The notes under the pieces: generated by a model
Database searches by the model: none
Told to the model about the DNA's origin: nothing
The model's input: only the letters and a program-made list of their open reading frames with translations
Source: Azospirillum lipoferum
Lineage (GTDB): Bacteria > Pseudomonadota > Alphaproteobacteria > Azospirillales > Azospirillaceae
Assembly (NCBI RefSeq): GCF_024170005.1
Contig: NZ_JALJXJ010000005.1
Span: 186,001 to 250,000 of the forward strand
DNA length: 64,000 bases
Direction: 5' to 3'
In this document: positions 1-9,228 of the stretch, in pieces
How the letters are laid out: every line of letters starts with the position of its first letter
Position numbering within the stretch: position 1 is the first letter of the stretch
Position numbers and translations under genes: made by a program

Positions 1-336
1 TCGGCAAATCCATGACATACAGCTCCAAGACGACTCTTGCTTGCACACGTCGCGATGATCGCGCCGTCCCCGCTTGGCGGATGTGCGGCGCGGTGACGCA
101 TCCAACACCATGACCGGCGCGGAATCCAGGCGCCATCGGAGTTTTCTGGAAGGCGGGCGCCCGAACCGCTCCATGCAGCCCGAAAAGCCCTATTGCGGGC
201 GATAAACGCCTTAGGCTAACGTTTGCCTAACTGGTCAGGCCAGTGGGCCACCGGACCATATGGGTGTCACTGGACCTGCCACACGACCCTTTCCACGGAG
301 CCGGCGACCGGCCTGCAACTTTCAACGAGACCGACG
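1..336. other. Upstream region of the hexuronate operon; no gene seen
   Basis: No reading frame here resembles a known protein. The frame of the first gene stays open back to a TTG at 223, but those extra 38 residues look like translated leader DNA. The only structure I can support is the palindrome at 211-230. I see no convincing sigma-70 promoter, tRNA or repeat in 1-210. Confidence 0.5.
211..230. promoter_or_regulatory. LacI-type operator candidate upstream of uxuA
   Basis: The 20-bp element TTAGGCTAACGTTTGCCTAA is an almost perfect palindrome: only one symmetric base pair mismatches. It has the central AACGTT core common to operators of the LacI/GalR family. It lies about 105 bp before the chosen uxuA start. 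No LacI-family gene is visible in the window, so the repressor would be encoded elsewhere. That it controls the uronate operon is inference from position. Confidence 0.6.
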
Positions 337-1401
337 ATGAAGATGACCTTCCGCTGGTACGGCGATACCGATCCGATCCCGCTCAGCCATATCCGACAGA
401 TTCCCGGCATGACCGGCATCGTGTCGGCGGTGTACGATGTGCCGGTCGGAGAGGTGTGGCCGGTCGCCACCATTCAAGCGCTCAAGACCAAGATCGAATC
501 GCACGGCCTTGCACTGGAGGTCATCGAAAGCGTTCCCGTCCATGAGGACATCAAGCTGGGCAAGCCGTCGCGCGACCGGTTGATCGACAACTACTGCGCA
601 ACGATCCGCAATCTCGCCCAGTGCGGCATCAAGGTGATCTGTTACAATTTCATGCCGGTGTTCGACTGGACCCGCACGACACTGGACATGACGCTGCCGG
701 ACGGCTCGACCACGCTGGCCTTCGACACCGAAACGGTCGAGAAGATCGACGTCAACCAGGGTATTTCGCTGCCCGGCTGGGACGCCAGCTACCGCCCGGA
801 GGAACTGAGGGCGCTGCTGGCCGACTATGCCGAGGTGGACGAGGAAACGCTGTGGCGGAACCTCGAATATTTCCTGAAGCGTATCATCCCGGTGGCCGCC
901 GAGGCCGGAATCCGCATGGCGATCCACCCGGACGATCCGCCCCGTCCCATCTTCGGCCTGCCGCGCATCGTCAAGGACCGCGCCGACCTCCAGCGGCTGC
1001 TCGCCATCGTCGATCATCCGGCCAACGGGCTGACGCTGTGTTCCGGTTCGCTCGGCGCGTCCTGCAAGAACGACATCCCGGCCCTGGTGCGCGAGTTCGC
1101 CGGCCGCAAGCGCATCCATTTCGCCCATCTGCGCAACGTGAAGATCAACGAGGCCGGCGACTTCCACGAGACCAGCCACCGCTCCGCCGACGGCTCGCTC
1201 GACATGGCCGAAATCGTCAAGGCCTATTACGAAGCCGGTTTCGACGGTTATGCCCGACCGGACCACGGCCGCATGATCTGGGGCGAAACCGGCAAGCCGG
1301 GCTACGGCCTGTATGACCGGGCGCTGGGAGCCGTCTACCTGAACGGCCTGTGGGAAGGCGTCGCCAAGGCCGCAGCCCCCGAGATCGACGGCGGTAAGTG
1401 A
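337..1401 (+). CDS. uxuA: Mannonate dehydratase
   Basis: UxuA-family enzyme that dehydrates D-mannonate to 2-keto-3-deoxy-D-gluconate in cytoplasmic hexuronate catabolism. The 354-residue product has the family length and the typical blocks: RWYG near the N-terminus, [10 protein letters not shown], a metal-binding HPDDPP segment around residue 197, CSGSLG, FAHLRN and the C-terminal RPDHGRM. The ATG at 337 (MKMTFRWYG) is preferred because family members begin this way; the open frame upstream adds nothing recognisable. It is followed 10 bp later by an SDR mannonate oxidoreductase, so the two steps from fructuronate to KDG are encoded together. Confidence 0.93.
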   Translation: MKMTFRWYGDTDPIPLSHIRQIPGMTGIVSAVYDVPVGEVWPVATIQALKTKIESHGLALEVIESVPVHEDIKLGKPSRDRLIDNYCATIRNLAQCGIKVICYNFMPVFDWTRTTLDMTLPDGSTTLAFDTETVEKIDVNQGISLPGWDASYRPEELRALLADYAEVDEETLWRNLEYFLKRIIPVAAEAGIRMAIHPDDPPRPIFGLPRIVKDRADLQRLLAIVDHPANGLTLCSGSLGASCKNDIPALVREFAGRKRIHFAHLRNVKINEAGDFHETSHRSADGSLDMAEIVKAYYEAGFDGYARPDHGRMIWGETGKPGYGLYDRALGAVYLNGLWEGVAKAAAPEIDGGK

Positions 1402-1411
1402 GGACTCCGTC

Positions 1412-2269
1412 ATGGAAAACCCCTTCAACCCCGCCGACCTCCAGGGCAAGGTCGCCGTCGTCACCGGCGGCGGCGGCGTCCTGTGCGCCGGTTTCGCCCG
1501 CGCGCTGGCCAAGGCCGGCGCCCGCGTCGCCATCCTCGATCTGAAGGCAGAGGCCGCCGAACAGGTGGCGGCATCCCTGCGGGCCGAGGGCGACGAGGCC
1601 GTCGGCATCGCCGCCGACGTCCTGGACCGCAACTCGCTGGAGCGGGCGGCGGCGGCTGTGCTGGAACGTCTGGGCCCGTGCGACCTGCTGGTCAATGGCG
1701 CCGGCGGCAACCACCCGCGCGGCACGACCAGCAAAGAGTGGCTGGAGGACGGCGATCCCGACGATCCGTCCCTGACCAGCTTCTTCGACCTCGATCCGGT
1801 CGGCGTGAAGTTCGTGTTCGACCTGAACTTCCTCGGCACGCTGCTGCCGACCCAGATCTTTGCCCGCCAGATGATCGGCCGCGAAGGCTGCGGCATCATC
1901 AATGTCTCGTCGATGAACGCCTTCCGCCCCTTGACCAAGATCCCCGCCTACAGCGGCGCCAAGGCAGCGGTCAGCAACTTCACGCAATGGCTGGCGGTGC
2001 ATTTCGCCAAGACCGGCATCCGCGTCAACGCCATGGCGCCGGGCTTCTTCCTGACCGCTCAGAATCACGCCCTGCTGATCGATGCGGCAACCGGCGAGAT
2101 GACGCCGCGCGCCCGCAAGATCGTGGATCACACCCCGATGGGCCGCTTCGGCGAGGCACAGGAACTGACCGGCACCCTTCTGTGGCTGGCCAGCGCCAAG
2201 GCATCCGGCTTCGTCAACGGCACCGTCATTCCGGTGGACGGCGGCTTCGCCGCCTATTCGGGCGTCTGA
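1412..2269 (+). CDS. SDR-family D-mannonate oxidoreductase (fructuronate reductase)
   Basis: Classical short-chain dehydrogenase of 285 residues with a glycine-rich cofactor site (TGGGGVLCAG, about residues 18-27), an NGAGGNHPRG segment and the catalytic YSGAK (Tyr180, Lys184). The long insertion after NGAGGN and the close coupling to uxuA match the SDR proteins that replace UxuB and interconvert D-fructuronate and D-mannonate with NAD(P)H. Its product would feed directly into the preceding mannonate dehydratase. The family is clear; the exact substrate is inferred from the operon. Confidence 0.85.
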   Translation: MENPFNPADLQGKVAVVTGGGGVLCAGFARALAKAGARVAILDLKAEAAEQVAASLRAEGDEAVGIAADVLDRNSLERAAAAVLERLGPCDLLVNGAGGNHPRGTTSKEWLEDGDPDDPSLTSFFDLDPVGVKFVFDLNFLGTLLPTQIFARQMIGREGCGIINVSSMNAFRPLTKIPAYSGAKAAVSNFTQWLAVHFAKTGIRVNAMAPGFFLTAQNHALLIDAATGEMTPRARKIVDHTPMGRFGEAQELTGTLLWLASAKASGFVNGTVIPVDGGFAAYSGV

Positions 2270-2422
2270 ACGCCCGTCCTTCGCTTTCACCTCAAAAGGC
2301 CGACGCCCGGTGGCCATTCACATCCGGGTCATCTCCTGGCACCGCCGCTTTCCGACCCTGGGCAGTCCGGCAACGGATCGCCCCAAGAAAAGCCACGATG
2401 CTGGCCGCCATTGGAGGAAACT

Positions 2423-3709
2423 GTGAAGATCAAGGGATTGAGATGGTGGATCATCGTTCTGATCTGCCTCGGAACCGTCATCAACTATCTGGCACGCAAT
2501 TCTCTCGGCGTGATGGCGCCCATCCTTAAGACCGAGATGAACTTCACGACGCAGGAATACTCCTACGTCGTCGCCGCCTTCCAGCTCGCCTACACCGTGA
2601 TGCAGCCGGTCTGCGGCTACATCGTCGATTTCCTCGGGCTGAAGATCGGCTTCGCGCTGTTCGCCGTCCTGTGGTCGGTGTCCAACTGCCTGCACGGCTT
2701 CGCCACCGGCTGGCTGTCGCTGGCAGTGTTCCGCGGCATGCTGGGCCTGACCGAGGCCGCGGCGATCCCGTCGGGCATCAAGGCGGTCGGCGAATGGTTC
2801 CCGAAGCAGGAACGCTCGGTCGCGGTCGGCTGGTTCAATGCCGGCACTTCGCTGGGCGCGATGCTGGCGCCGCCGCTGGTCGTCTATGTCCAGATGCAGC
2901 ATGGCTGGTCGACCGCCTTCATCGTCACCGGCTCGCTCGGTTTCGTTTTCGCAGCGCTGTGGTGGCTGTTCTACCGCTCGCCTGCCGACCATCCCAACAT
3001 CACCGCCGAGGAGCACGCCTACATCGTCGCCGGCCAGAATCCGCCGGTGGTCGGGGCCGGCGGCGCCCGCGTGAAGCCCAAGGTGACGGAAATCCTCAGC
3101 ACCAGGCGCTTCTGGGGCATCGCCATTCCCCGCTTCCTGGCCGAGCCGGCGTGGCAGACCTTCAGCTTCTGGATCCCGCTCTATCTCGCCACCGAACGCG
3201 GGATGGACATCAAGCAGATCGCCCTGTTCGCCTGGATGCCCTTCCTGGCGGCCGATTTCGGCGGCATCCTCGGCGGCTACCTCTCGCCCTTCTTCATGAA
3301 GCACTTCAAGTTCTCCGTGGTGAATTCGCGTCTGGCCGGCGTCGTCATCGGTGCCATCTGCATGATCGGTCCCGGCCTGATCGGGCTGGCCAGCGACGCC
3401 TACACCGCCATCGCCCTGTTCTGCCTCGGCGGCTTCGCCCATCAGATGATCTCGGCCCTGATCAACACGCTGAGCGCCGACGTCTTCGAAAGCCATGAGG
3501 TGGCGACCGCCAACGGCCTGACCGGCACGGCGGCCTGGACCGGCGGCCTGACCTTCTCGCTGATCGTCGGCGCGCTCGCCACCACCATCGGCTATGCTCC
3601 GCTGTTCGTCTGCCTGACCGTGTTCGATCTGGTCGGCGCCTGCGTCGCCATCGCCCTGCTGCGCGACCGCGGCGACAAGACCCCGGCGGGGACCGCCGCC
3701 GCCCGCTGA
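2423..3709 (+). CDS. MFS hexuronate/saccharide importer (ExuT-like)
   Basis: Major facilitator with about twelve membrane spans, 428 residues. The N-terminal CLGTVINYLARNSLGVMAP and the ERSVAVGWFNAGTSLGA loop are typical of the anion:cation symporter subfamily that includes the hexuronate transporter ExuT. GTG at 2423 is chosen because a TTGGAGGA ribosome-binding site sits at the right distance before it; an in-frame TTG at 2411 falls inside that site. It lies between the mannonate genes and a cytoplasmic GH31 glycosidase, so the imported substrate may be a uronate-containing oligosaccharide rather than a free uronate. That is inference. Confidence 0.85.
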   Translation: MKIKGLRWWIIVLICLGTVINYLARNSLGVMAPILKTEMNFTTQEYSYVVAAFQLAYTVMQPVCGYIVDFLGLKIGFALFAVLWSVSNCLHGFATGWLSLAVFRGMLGLTEAAAIPSGIKAVGEWFPKQERSVAVGWFNAGTSLGAMLAPPLVVYVQMQHGWSTAFIVTGSLGFVFAALWWLFYRSPADHPNITAEEHAYIVAGQNPPVVGAGGARVKPKVTEILSTRRFWGIAIPRFLAEPAWQTFSFWIPLYLATERGMDIKQIALFAWMPFLAADFGGILGGYLSPFFMKHFKFSVVNSRLAGVVIGAICMIGPGLIGLASDAYTAIALFCLGGFAHQMISALINTLSADVFESHEVATANGLTGTAAWTGGLTFSLIVGALATTIGYAPLFVCLTVFDLVGACVAIALLRDRGDKTPAGTAAAR

Positions 3710-3784
3710 CCGCAACGCCTCACAAGCTCCCACGGGGCGCGGCATCTCGGCTGCTGCCTCCTCGCAAACTCATCGAGACCCATC

Positions 3785-6247
3785 ATGACCCAGCCGCTTC
3801 CGAACCCGCCGGCTTCCGCCCCGTCCGCAAGGTCGCTGTCCGCCCCCCCCGTCTTCGCCATGGCGGAGCGGGATGGCGCCCGCCTGACGCTGCGCGCGGC
3901 CGAGGGCGGTCATGTCGCCCATCTGTTCGTGCTGGAGGACGACATCGTCCGCGTCATGGTGCTGCCCGGCGGAAGGCTGCGCAGCCCGCGCAGCTGGACG
4001 GTGGCGCCGGGGGCGGAGGATGTGCCGGCGGAGGGACGCGACCGCTTCGACCTGACGGGCTTCTCCTGCCCGGCTTTCACGGTGGAGGAGGGCGCCGGCA
4101 CCCTGGTGGTGGCCACCGCGCGACTGCGCCTGACCGTCGCGCTGACCGGCCTGTTCTGCCGCTGGGAGACCCTGGTCCGCGGAACGTGGCATGCGGTCGC
4201 CGCCGACCGCCCGACCCAGACCTACAATTTCGGCTGGTGGGATGAGCGGGTCTATCACTATCTGAAGCGCGATGCCGCCGACGAGATGTATTTCGGCCTG
4301 GGCGAGCGCGCCGGGACCAGCGACCGCCATGGCCAGTCCTATCGGATGAGCAATCTGGACGCGATGGGCTACAACGCCCGGACGACCGATCCGCTTTACA
4401 AGCACATCCCTTTCTACATCACCTGGAAGAAGTCGGCACAGGTCCCGCTCGGCATTTTCTATGACACCCTGTCCGACTGCAGCTTCGACATGGGGCGGGA
4501 GCTGGACAATTATCACGGCCATTACCGCTATTTCGTCGCCGATGCCGGCGATCTCGATTACTACATCATTGCCGGGTCGGCCCCGGCCGACATCACCCGG
4601 CGCTTCACCTGGCTGACCGGCCGGCCCGCCTTCATGCCAAAATGGAGCCTGGGCTATTCCGGCTCCACCATGACCTACACCGACGCACCGGACGCCCAGG
4701 ACCGCATGAACGAGTTCCTGGCGAAGTGCGAGGAGCATGACATCCTCTGCGACTCCTTCCACCTGTCGTCGGGCTACACCTCCATCGCCGACAAGCGTTA
4801 CGTCTTCCATTGGAACCGCGACAAGTTCCCCGACCCGGCCGCCTTCGCCCGCCATTATCTCGACCATGGCGTACGGCTGTGCGCCAACATCAAGCCCTGC
4901 CTGCTGCGCGATCATCCCCGATTCGAGGGGGCTGTGCGCGAGGGGCTGCTGGTGCGCGATCCCGACGGCAGCCCGGCGATGGTGCAGTTCTGGGACGAGG
5001 CCGGCGCCTATCTCGACTTCACAAACCCGAAGACGCTCGACTGGTGGAAGGCGCGGGTGAAGGAGGCGCTGCTGGAACCCGGCATCGCCGCCACCTGGAA
5101 CGACAACAACGAGTTCGAGATCTGGAGCGACCGCGCCCAGGCGGCCGGCTTTGGCACGCCCTTCCCGGCGTGCGACGCCAAGCCGCTGCACACGCTGCTG
5201 ATGATCCGCGCCTCCAGGCAGGCCCAGCAGGAATTCGCACCGGATGTCAGGCCCTTCCTGATTTCCCGCGCCGGGGCCGCCGGCATGCAGCGCTATGTCC
5301 AGACTTGGTCGGGCGACAATTACACCAGCTGGGAAACGCTGAAATACAATGTGCGCATGGGCACCGGTCTGGCGCTGTCGGGCGTGTCCAACACCGGCCA
5401 CGACATCGGCGGCTTCTCCGGTCCGGCCCCGGATGCCGAGCTGTTCCTGCGCTGGGTTCAGTTCGGCATCTTCCTGCCGCGCTTCTCGATCCATTCCTGG
5501 AATGACGACAAGACGGTCAACGAACCCTGGATGTATCCGGAGATCACCCCGTCGATCAGCCGGCTGATCAAGCTGCGCGCCCGGCTGATCCCCTATCTGT
5601 ACGACCTGCTGTGGCGCTATCATACGTCCTACGAGCCGATGATCCGGCCGACCTTCCTCGATTTCCCCGAGGATCCGCGCTGCTTCGACGAAAATGACGA
5701 GATGCTGCTCGGTCCGAACCTGCTGGTGGCGCCGGTGGTGGAGCCGGGACGGCGGGATCGCGAGGTTTATCTGCCGGCAGGGACCGACTGGTATGACGCC
5801 TGGACCGGGGAGTGCTTCACCGGTGGCCGGTCGGTGACCCTGGCGGCGCCTTTGGACCGTCCGCCGCTGCTGGCGCGGGCGGGCTGCGCCATTCCGCTCA
5901 ACCTCGCCGAACAGCATTTCAACCGTGGCGCGGATGAACGCGGCTTCGCACTGTTCCCCCATCGCGGCGTCGGTGCCTTCCAGGCCGGCTGCTATGAGGA
6001 TGACGGCGACAGCGAGGCGTACCGCAACGGCGACCATGGTTGCTGGGCGGTGGCTGTCGCCACCGGGGCCGACCGCCTGACGGTAACGCTGGACAAGGAG
6101 GGCGCCCGTCCGCCCGCCGCCACATCCCTGACCCTGCTGCTGCCGCCACAGGAGCGCCGCGCGCTGGAGATCGCTGGCGGTACGGTGGCTTCCGACCGCA
6201 TCGCCGACGGTTGGCGAACCGTCGTCGTTACGCTCACCGGTTCCTGA
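3785..6247 (+). CDS. Glycoside hydrolase family 31 (alpha-glucosidase/alpha-xylosidase type)
   Basis: An 820-residue GH31 enzyme, a retaining alpha-glycosidase. The predicted nucleophile is Asp440 in WNDNNE and the acid/base is Asp511 in WSGDN; the GLGERAG and GHDIGGF blocks of the family are also present. No signal peptide is visible, so it should act in the cytoplasm on an imported sugar. It is the last gene of the uronate operon, 75 bp behind the MFS gene. The substrate cannot be read from sequence; the context suggests an alpha-linked glycoside whose release feeds uronate catabolism. Confidence 0.9.
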   Translation: MTQPLPNPPASAPSARSLSAPPVFAMAERDGARLTLRAAEGGHVAHLFVLEDDIVRVMVLPGGRLRSPRSWTVAPGAEDVPAEGRDRFDLTGFSCPAFTVEEGAGTLVVATARLRLTVALTGLFCRWETLVRGTWHAVAADRPTQTYNFGWWDERVYHYLKRDAADEMYFGLGERAGTSDRHGQSYRMSNLDAMGYNARTTDPLYKHIPFYITWKKSAQVPLGIFYDTLSDCSFDMGRELDNYHGHYRYFVADAGDLDYYIIAGSAPADITRRFTWLTGRPAFMPKWSLGYSGSTMTYTDAPDAQDRMNEFLAKCEEHDILCDSFHLSSGYTSIADKRYVFHWNRDKFPDPAAFARHYLDHGVRLCANIKPCLLRDHPRFEGAVREGLLVRDPDGSPAMVQFWDEAGAYLDFTNPKTLDWWKARVKEALLEPGIAATWNDNNEFEIWSDRAQAAGFGTPFPACDAKPLHTLLMIRASRQAQQEFAPDVRPFLISRAGAAGMQRYVQTWSGDNYTSWETLKYNVRMGTGLALSGVSNTGHDIGGFSGPAPDAELFLRWVQFGIFLPRFSIHSWNDDKTVNEPWMYPEITPSISRLIKLRARLIPYLYDLLWRYHTSYEPMIRPTFLDFPEDPRCFDENDEMLLGPNLLVAPVVEPGRRDREVYLPAGTDWYDAWTGECFTGGRSVTLAAPLDRPPLLARAGCAIPLNLAEQHFNRGADERGFALFPHRGVGAFQAGCYEDDGDSEAYRNGDHGCWAVAVATGADRLTVTLDKEGARPPAATSLTLLLPPQERRALEIAGGTVASDRIADGWRTVVVTLTGS

Positions 6248-6278
6248 TCGGAGTGAACCGCTCCGGGTTTCCTGGAGG

Positions 6279-6301
6279 CCCCATCTTTCGAGAGAATGGG
6301 G
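6279..6301 (+). terminator. Possible hairpin after the GH31 gene
   Basis: CCCCAT and ATGGGG form a 6-bp stem around an 11-nt loop about 30 bp after the GH31 stop. There is no T-tract behind it, so intrinsic termination is uncertain. The rest of 6248-6479 holds nothing I recognise. Confidence 0.25.
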
Positions 6302-6479
6302 TCATCCTGACGCAGCGCGCTGCTTTACTCAAATCGAAGACCTCGCATGGCGGCGTGACTCAGGCCAAATGGCCTCCAGCAAACCCGGGGCGGTCCAGTT
6401 TGGTCAGGTCACCCGCGAGGACGTGCGGGACCGGCTTGTGAAAGGACCTGCCCTCCACTTGGTCCCGATCGCGCTGGTT

Positions 6480-7481
6480 CTAGGATTCCGCACTGCGCGA
6501 AGCGCCGGGCGAATAGCCCATGATGCGCTTGAAGGCGCGGCTGAAGGCAGCCTGCGAGCCGTAGCCGAGCCGATGCGCGGCGGTTTCGATCGGCAGACGC
6601 TCCCGACCGATCCACTGGGCGGCAAGCCGCATCCGCAGCTCCGTCACGTAGCGGACCGGGGTCACGCCGGTCACCTCCAGGAAGCGCTCCGCGAAGACCG
6701 AACGCGAGGCGCCCATCTCCGCGGCCAGTTCCGCCACGGTCCAGTTGCGGCCGGGATCGCGATGCAGCGCGGTGATGACGCGGCCGAGCCGCGGGTCGCG
6801 CAAGGCGTCGATCCAGCCGCGCGCATCGCCGCAACCGCATTCGACCCAGCCCCGTACGATGGAGGCGGACACCACGTCGGCGAGCCGCGCCAGGATACCG
6901 GCATAGCCGGCGCGCTCCGCCCGCGCCTCCCGCTCCATCGCCTCCAGCATCGGCAGGATTTCGGGGTAGCGGTCGAGCAGGGTGCCGACCTGCATCACCT
7001 CGGGCATCAGGCCGACCAGCGGCTGCATGGCGCCGAGGTCGAACTCCATGCAGCCGCTGAAGATCACCGCATCCTTCGTCCGGCAGCTTTCCGGCGGGCA
7101 GGATTCGAGCGCACCGACATTGCCGCACAGCGGCGCCGTCGCGAAGCTGGCGACGTCGCGGGCCGGCAGTTCCGGCGCCGACAGCAGTTCGTGCGCGCCG
7201 CCGCGCGGCAGCAGCACCGCATCGCCGGTGTCCAGCGTGAAGGTGCCGCCGGCGAGCAGCCTCAGCACGACCGGCCCGCGGGCGATGAAATGGAATTGCG
7301 CCCGCCCCTCCACCGTCCCGAAACCGATGCCGAAGGGAGGGGCGACCTGCATGCGGCGGTACTGCACGCCGGTCAGCCGCATGCCGAGCAGAAGCTCGCT
7401 GACGAGGTCGGTGGCGGGAGGGAGACGGGATGAGTCGGGCATATCCGGACTATCGATCAAAAGATGCGGACGTTGTGGCAT
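6480..7481 (-). CDS. AraC-family transcriptional regulator (cupin N-terminal domain)
   Basis: A 333-residue regulator with an N-terminal AraC cupin-type sensing domain (about 25-200; LLPRGGAHELL is typical) and a C-terminal double helix-turn-helix (about 225-325) with the signature LGYGSQAAFSRAFKRIMGYSP. It is divergent from an MFS exporter gene starting at 7544, with only about 60 bp between them, so it most likely controls that gene. The start at 7481 has a better upstream GGA site than the internal ATG at 7442. Cys pairs near residues 110-125 (APLCG, SCPPESC) are unusual and could sense redox or electrophiles; that is speculation. Confidence 0.85.
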   Translation of the reverse strand: MPQRPHLLIDSPDMPDSSRLPPATDLVSELLLGMRLTGVQYRRMQVAPPFGIGFGTVEGRAQFHFIARGPVVLRLLAGGTFTLDTGDAVLLPRGGAHELLSAPELPARDVASFATAPLCGNVGALESCPPESCRTKDAVIFSGCMEFDLGAMQPLVGLMPEVMQVGTLLDRYPEILPMLEAMEREARAERAGYAGILARLADVVSASIVRGWVECGCGDARGWIDALRDPRLGRVITALHRDPGRNWTVAELAAEMGASRSVFAERFLEVTGVTPVRYVTELRMRLAAQWIGRERLPIETAAHRLGYGSQAAFSRAFKRIMGYSPGASRSAES

Positions 7482-7543
7482 GGATCGTCCAGAAGCTCCA
7501 GTCTATTCTGCGTCGCAGCATAATCTTCCTGCGAGGACAGACC

Positions 7544-8740
7544 ATGATGGAACCTGTGAGGTCGGCCGGCGCCGCGCCGGCGGAGCCCGCCTGGGGCGCC
7601 GTCTTCTCCCTGACGCTCGGCGTGTTCGGACTGGTGACGGCGGAGTTTCTGCCGGCCAGCCTGCTGACGCCGATGGCGGCCGATCTGCATGTGACCGAGG
7701 CGATGGCCGGCCAGGCCGTCACCGCGACCGCCGCGGTGGCGCTGGTCGCCAGCCTGCTGATCTCCGCCGCGACCCGCCGGATCGACCGGCGCCATGTGCT
7801 GCTCGCCTTTTCGGCGCTGCTGCTGGTGTCCAATCTGGCGGTCGCCTCCGCCCCCGACCTGCTGTCGCTGCTGGTCGGGCGGGTGCTGCTGGGGGTGGCG
7901 CTCGGCGGCTTCTGGGCCATGTCGGCCGCGATCGCCATGCGGCTGGTGCCGGAGCCGATGATTCCGCGGGCCTTGTCGATGATCTTCAGCGGCGTGTCCG
8001 CCGCCACCGTCTTCGCGGCCCCGGTCGGAAGCTATCTGGGCGACCTGCTCGGCTGGCGCGCGGTGTTCCTGATGGCTGGCGGGCTGGGGCTGGCGGCCTT
8101 GGTGGCGCAGGTTCTGACGCTGCCGCGCATGGCGCCGAACGGCCATACCAGCCTCCGCACCCTGGGCGAGGTGATGGCGCGGCCGGGCGTCGGGCTCGGC
8201 ATGGTGTCGATCATCCTGGTCTTCACCGGGCATTTCGCGCTGTTCACCTATGTCCGGCCGTTCCTGGAGACGGTGACCGGCGTCGGCGTCAGCGGCGTGT
8301 CGGGCATCTTGCTGGGCTTCGGCGTGGCGAATTTCGCCGGCACCTATCTCGGCGGTGCGCTGCTGGCGCGCAGCATGCGGCTGACCCTGGCGGTCATGCC
8401 GCTGGCCATGGGGCTGCTCGGGCTCGGGCTGGCCGCGCTGGGTGGGTCGCCGACCATGGCCTCGGTGCTGATCGCGCTGTGGGGCGTCGCCTTCGGCGCC
8501 GTGCCGGTGGCCTGGTCCACCTGGATCACCCGCACCGTGCCGGACGAGGCTGAAAGTGCCGGCGGCCTCTTCGTTGCGGCGGTGCAACTCGCCATCGCCA
8601 CCGGTGCGGCAGTGGGCGGCGCCATCTTCGGCGTCAGCGGCGCCGGCGGGGTCTTCGGCGCCAGCGGAATCGTGCTGCTGCTGGCCGCCCTGGTCGTGCT
8701 GGGAGGCGTGCGGGCGCGGGCAGTCGCTGTCGCCCCCTGA
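7544..8740 (+). CDS. MFS transporter, DHA1-type drug/sugar efflux
   Basis: About twelve membrane spans in 398 residues. The motifs ADLHVTEAMAGQAVTATA, ATRRIDRRHVL and the LLGVALGGFWAMSAAI block are characteristic of the AraJ/NepI/YdhP-type DHA1 exporters. ATG at 7544, with a GCGAGGA site before it, is preferred to the longer frame opening at 7430, which would overlap the divergent AraC gene. The AraC partner suggests inducible efflux. The substrate is unknown. Confidence 0.85.
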   Translation: MMEPVRSAGAAPAEPAWGAVFSLTLGVFGLVTAEFLPASLLTPMAADLHVTEAMAGQAVTATAAVALVASLLISAATRRIDRRHVLLAFSALLLVSNLAVASAPDLLSLLVGRVLLGVALGGFWAMSAAIAMRLVPEPMIPRALSMIFSGVSAATVFAAPVGSYLGDLLGWRAVFLMAGGLGLAALVAQVLTLPRMAPNGHTSLRTLGEVMARPGVGLGMVSIILVFTGHFALFTYVRPFLETVTGVGVSGVSGILLGFGVANFAGTYLGGALLARSMRLTLAVMPLAMGLLGLGLAALGGSPTMASVLIALWGVAFGAVPVAWSTWITRTVPDEAESAGGLFVAAVQLAIATGAAVGGAIFGVSGAGGVFGASGIVLLLAALVVLGGVRARAVAVAP

Positions 8741-8744
8741 CCAT

Positions 8745-8945
8745 CTCCGTCAGGCACCCGCGGATGGACCCGCCGCTGTCGCGCTCCGTCTCCAGGACGA
8801 CGGGTCCGCATGCCACCACCACCGCATCGTACCCGGAAACGTCGAGGATGGCCTTGAGGTCGGTGAAGAGGCGGTGGGGCAGCAGCGTGTCGCGCATGAA
8901 CTGCCAGAGCCGCTCGGTGGCATTCAGTTCCACCGCCTGAACCGT
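8745..8945 (-). mobile_element. IS630-family transposase remnant (C-terminal end)
   Basis: Translating the minus strand from about 8933 gives VELNATERLWQFMRDTLLPH, which matches the conserved PELNPVExxWxxxR C-terminal block of IS630-type DDE transposases, including the final catalytic Glu. Nothing upstream encodes the rest of the enzyme, and the frame runs on into the antisense of the MFS gene. It is a scar, not an active element. Confidence 0.6.
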
Positions 8946-8977
8946 CGGACAAGCGGGTTGTTCACCCCCTCAGCTCG

Positions 8978-9115
8978 TCAACCAGTCGCGAAGTTGACAA
9001 CACCCACGGCGACATAGACGGTGGTGGCGTCGACCCCGATGTGCAGCTTCTTCCGGGATCGCCGCTTTTGACGGGGAATATGATGGCGGCAAGCGGCGTT
9101 CACTTTATGCGGCAT
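8978..9115 (-). mobile_element. Internally deleted IS5-family transposase remnant, 45 codons
   Basis: From ATG 9115 the minus strand reads MPHKVNAACRHHIPRQKRR, resembling the N-terminus of IS5/IS903-type transposases, and then passes without frame change into SRKKLHIGVDATT, resembling the RKLHLGVDAxTGEI block found some 130 residues later in full-length enzymes. It stops at 8978. A precise internal deletion best explains this. Together with the IS630 scar it marks the left border of the kinase/lyase islet. Confidence 0.6.
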
Positions 9116-9228
9116 GACCGATGGCTGGATCAGGGGACGGACCTCCTGCTACCCCGGCGGCCCCATCCGTGCAGCAAGCTGACAACCGGCTGGAATCACG
9201 GCCGACAAGGCTGACCCTGTGCCGCCTG

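Noticed and set aside
3770-6037. A 755-codon minus-strand open frame opposite the GH31 gene
   Set aside because: Shadow of a real gene with clear catalytic motifs on the plus strand; composition is biased and no family features are seen.
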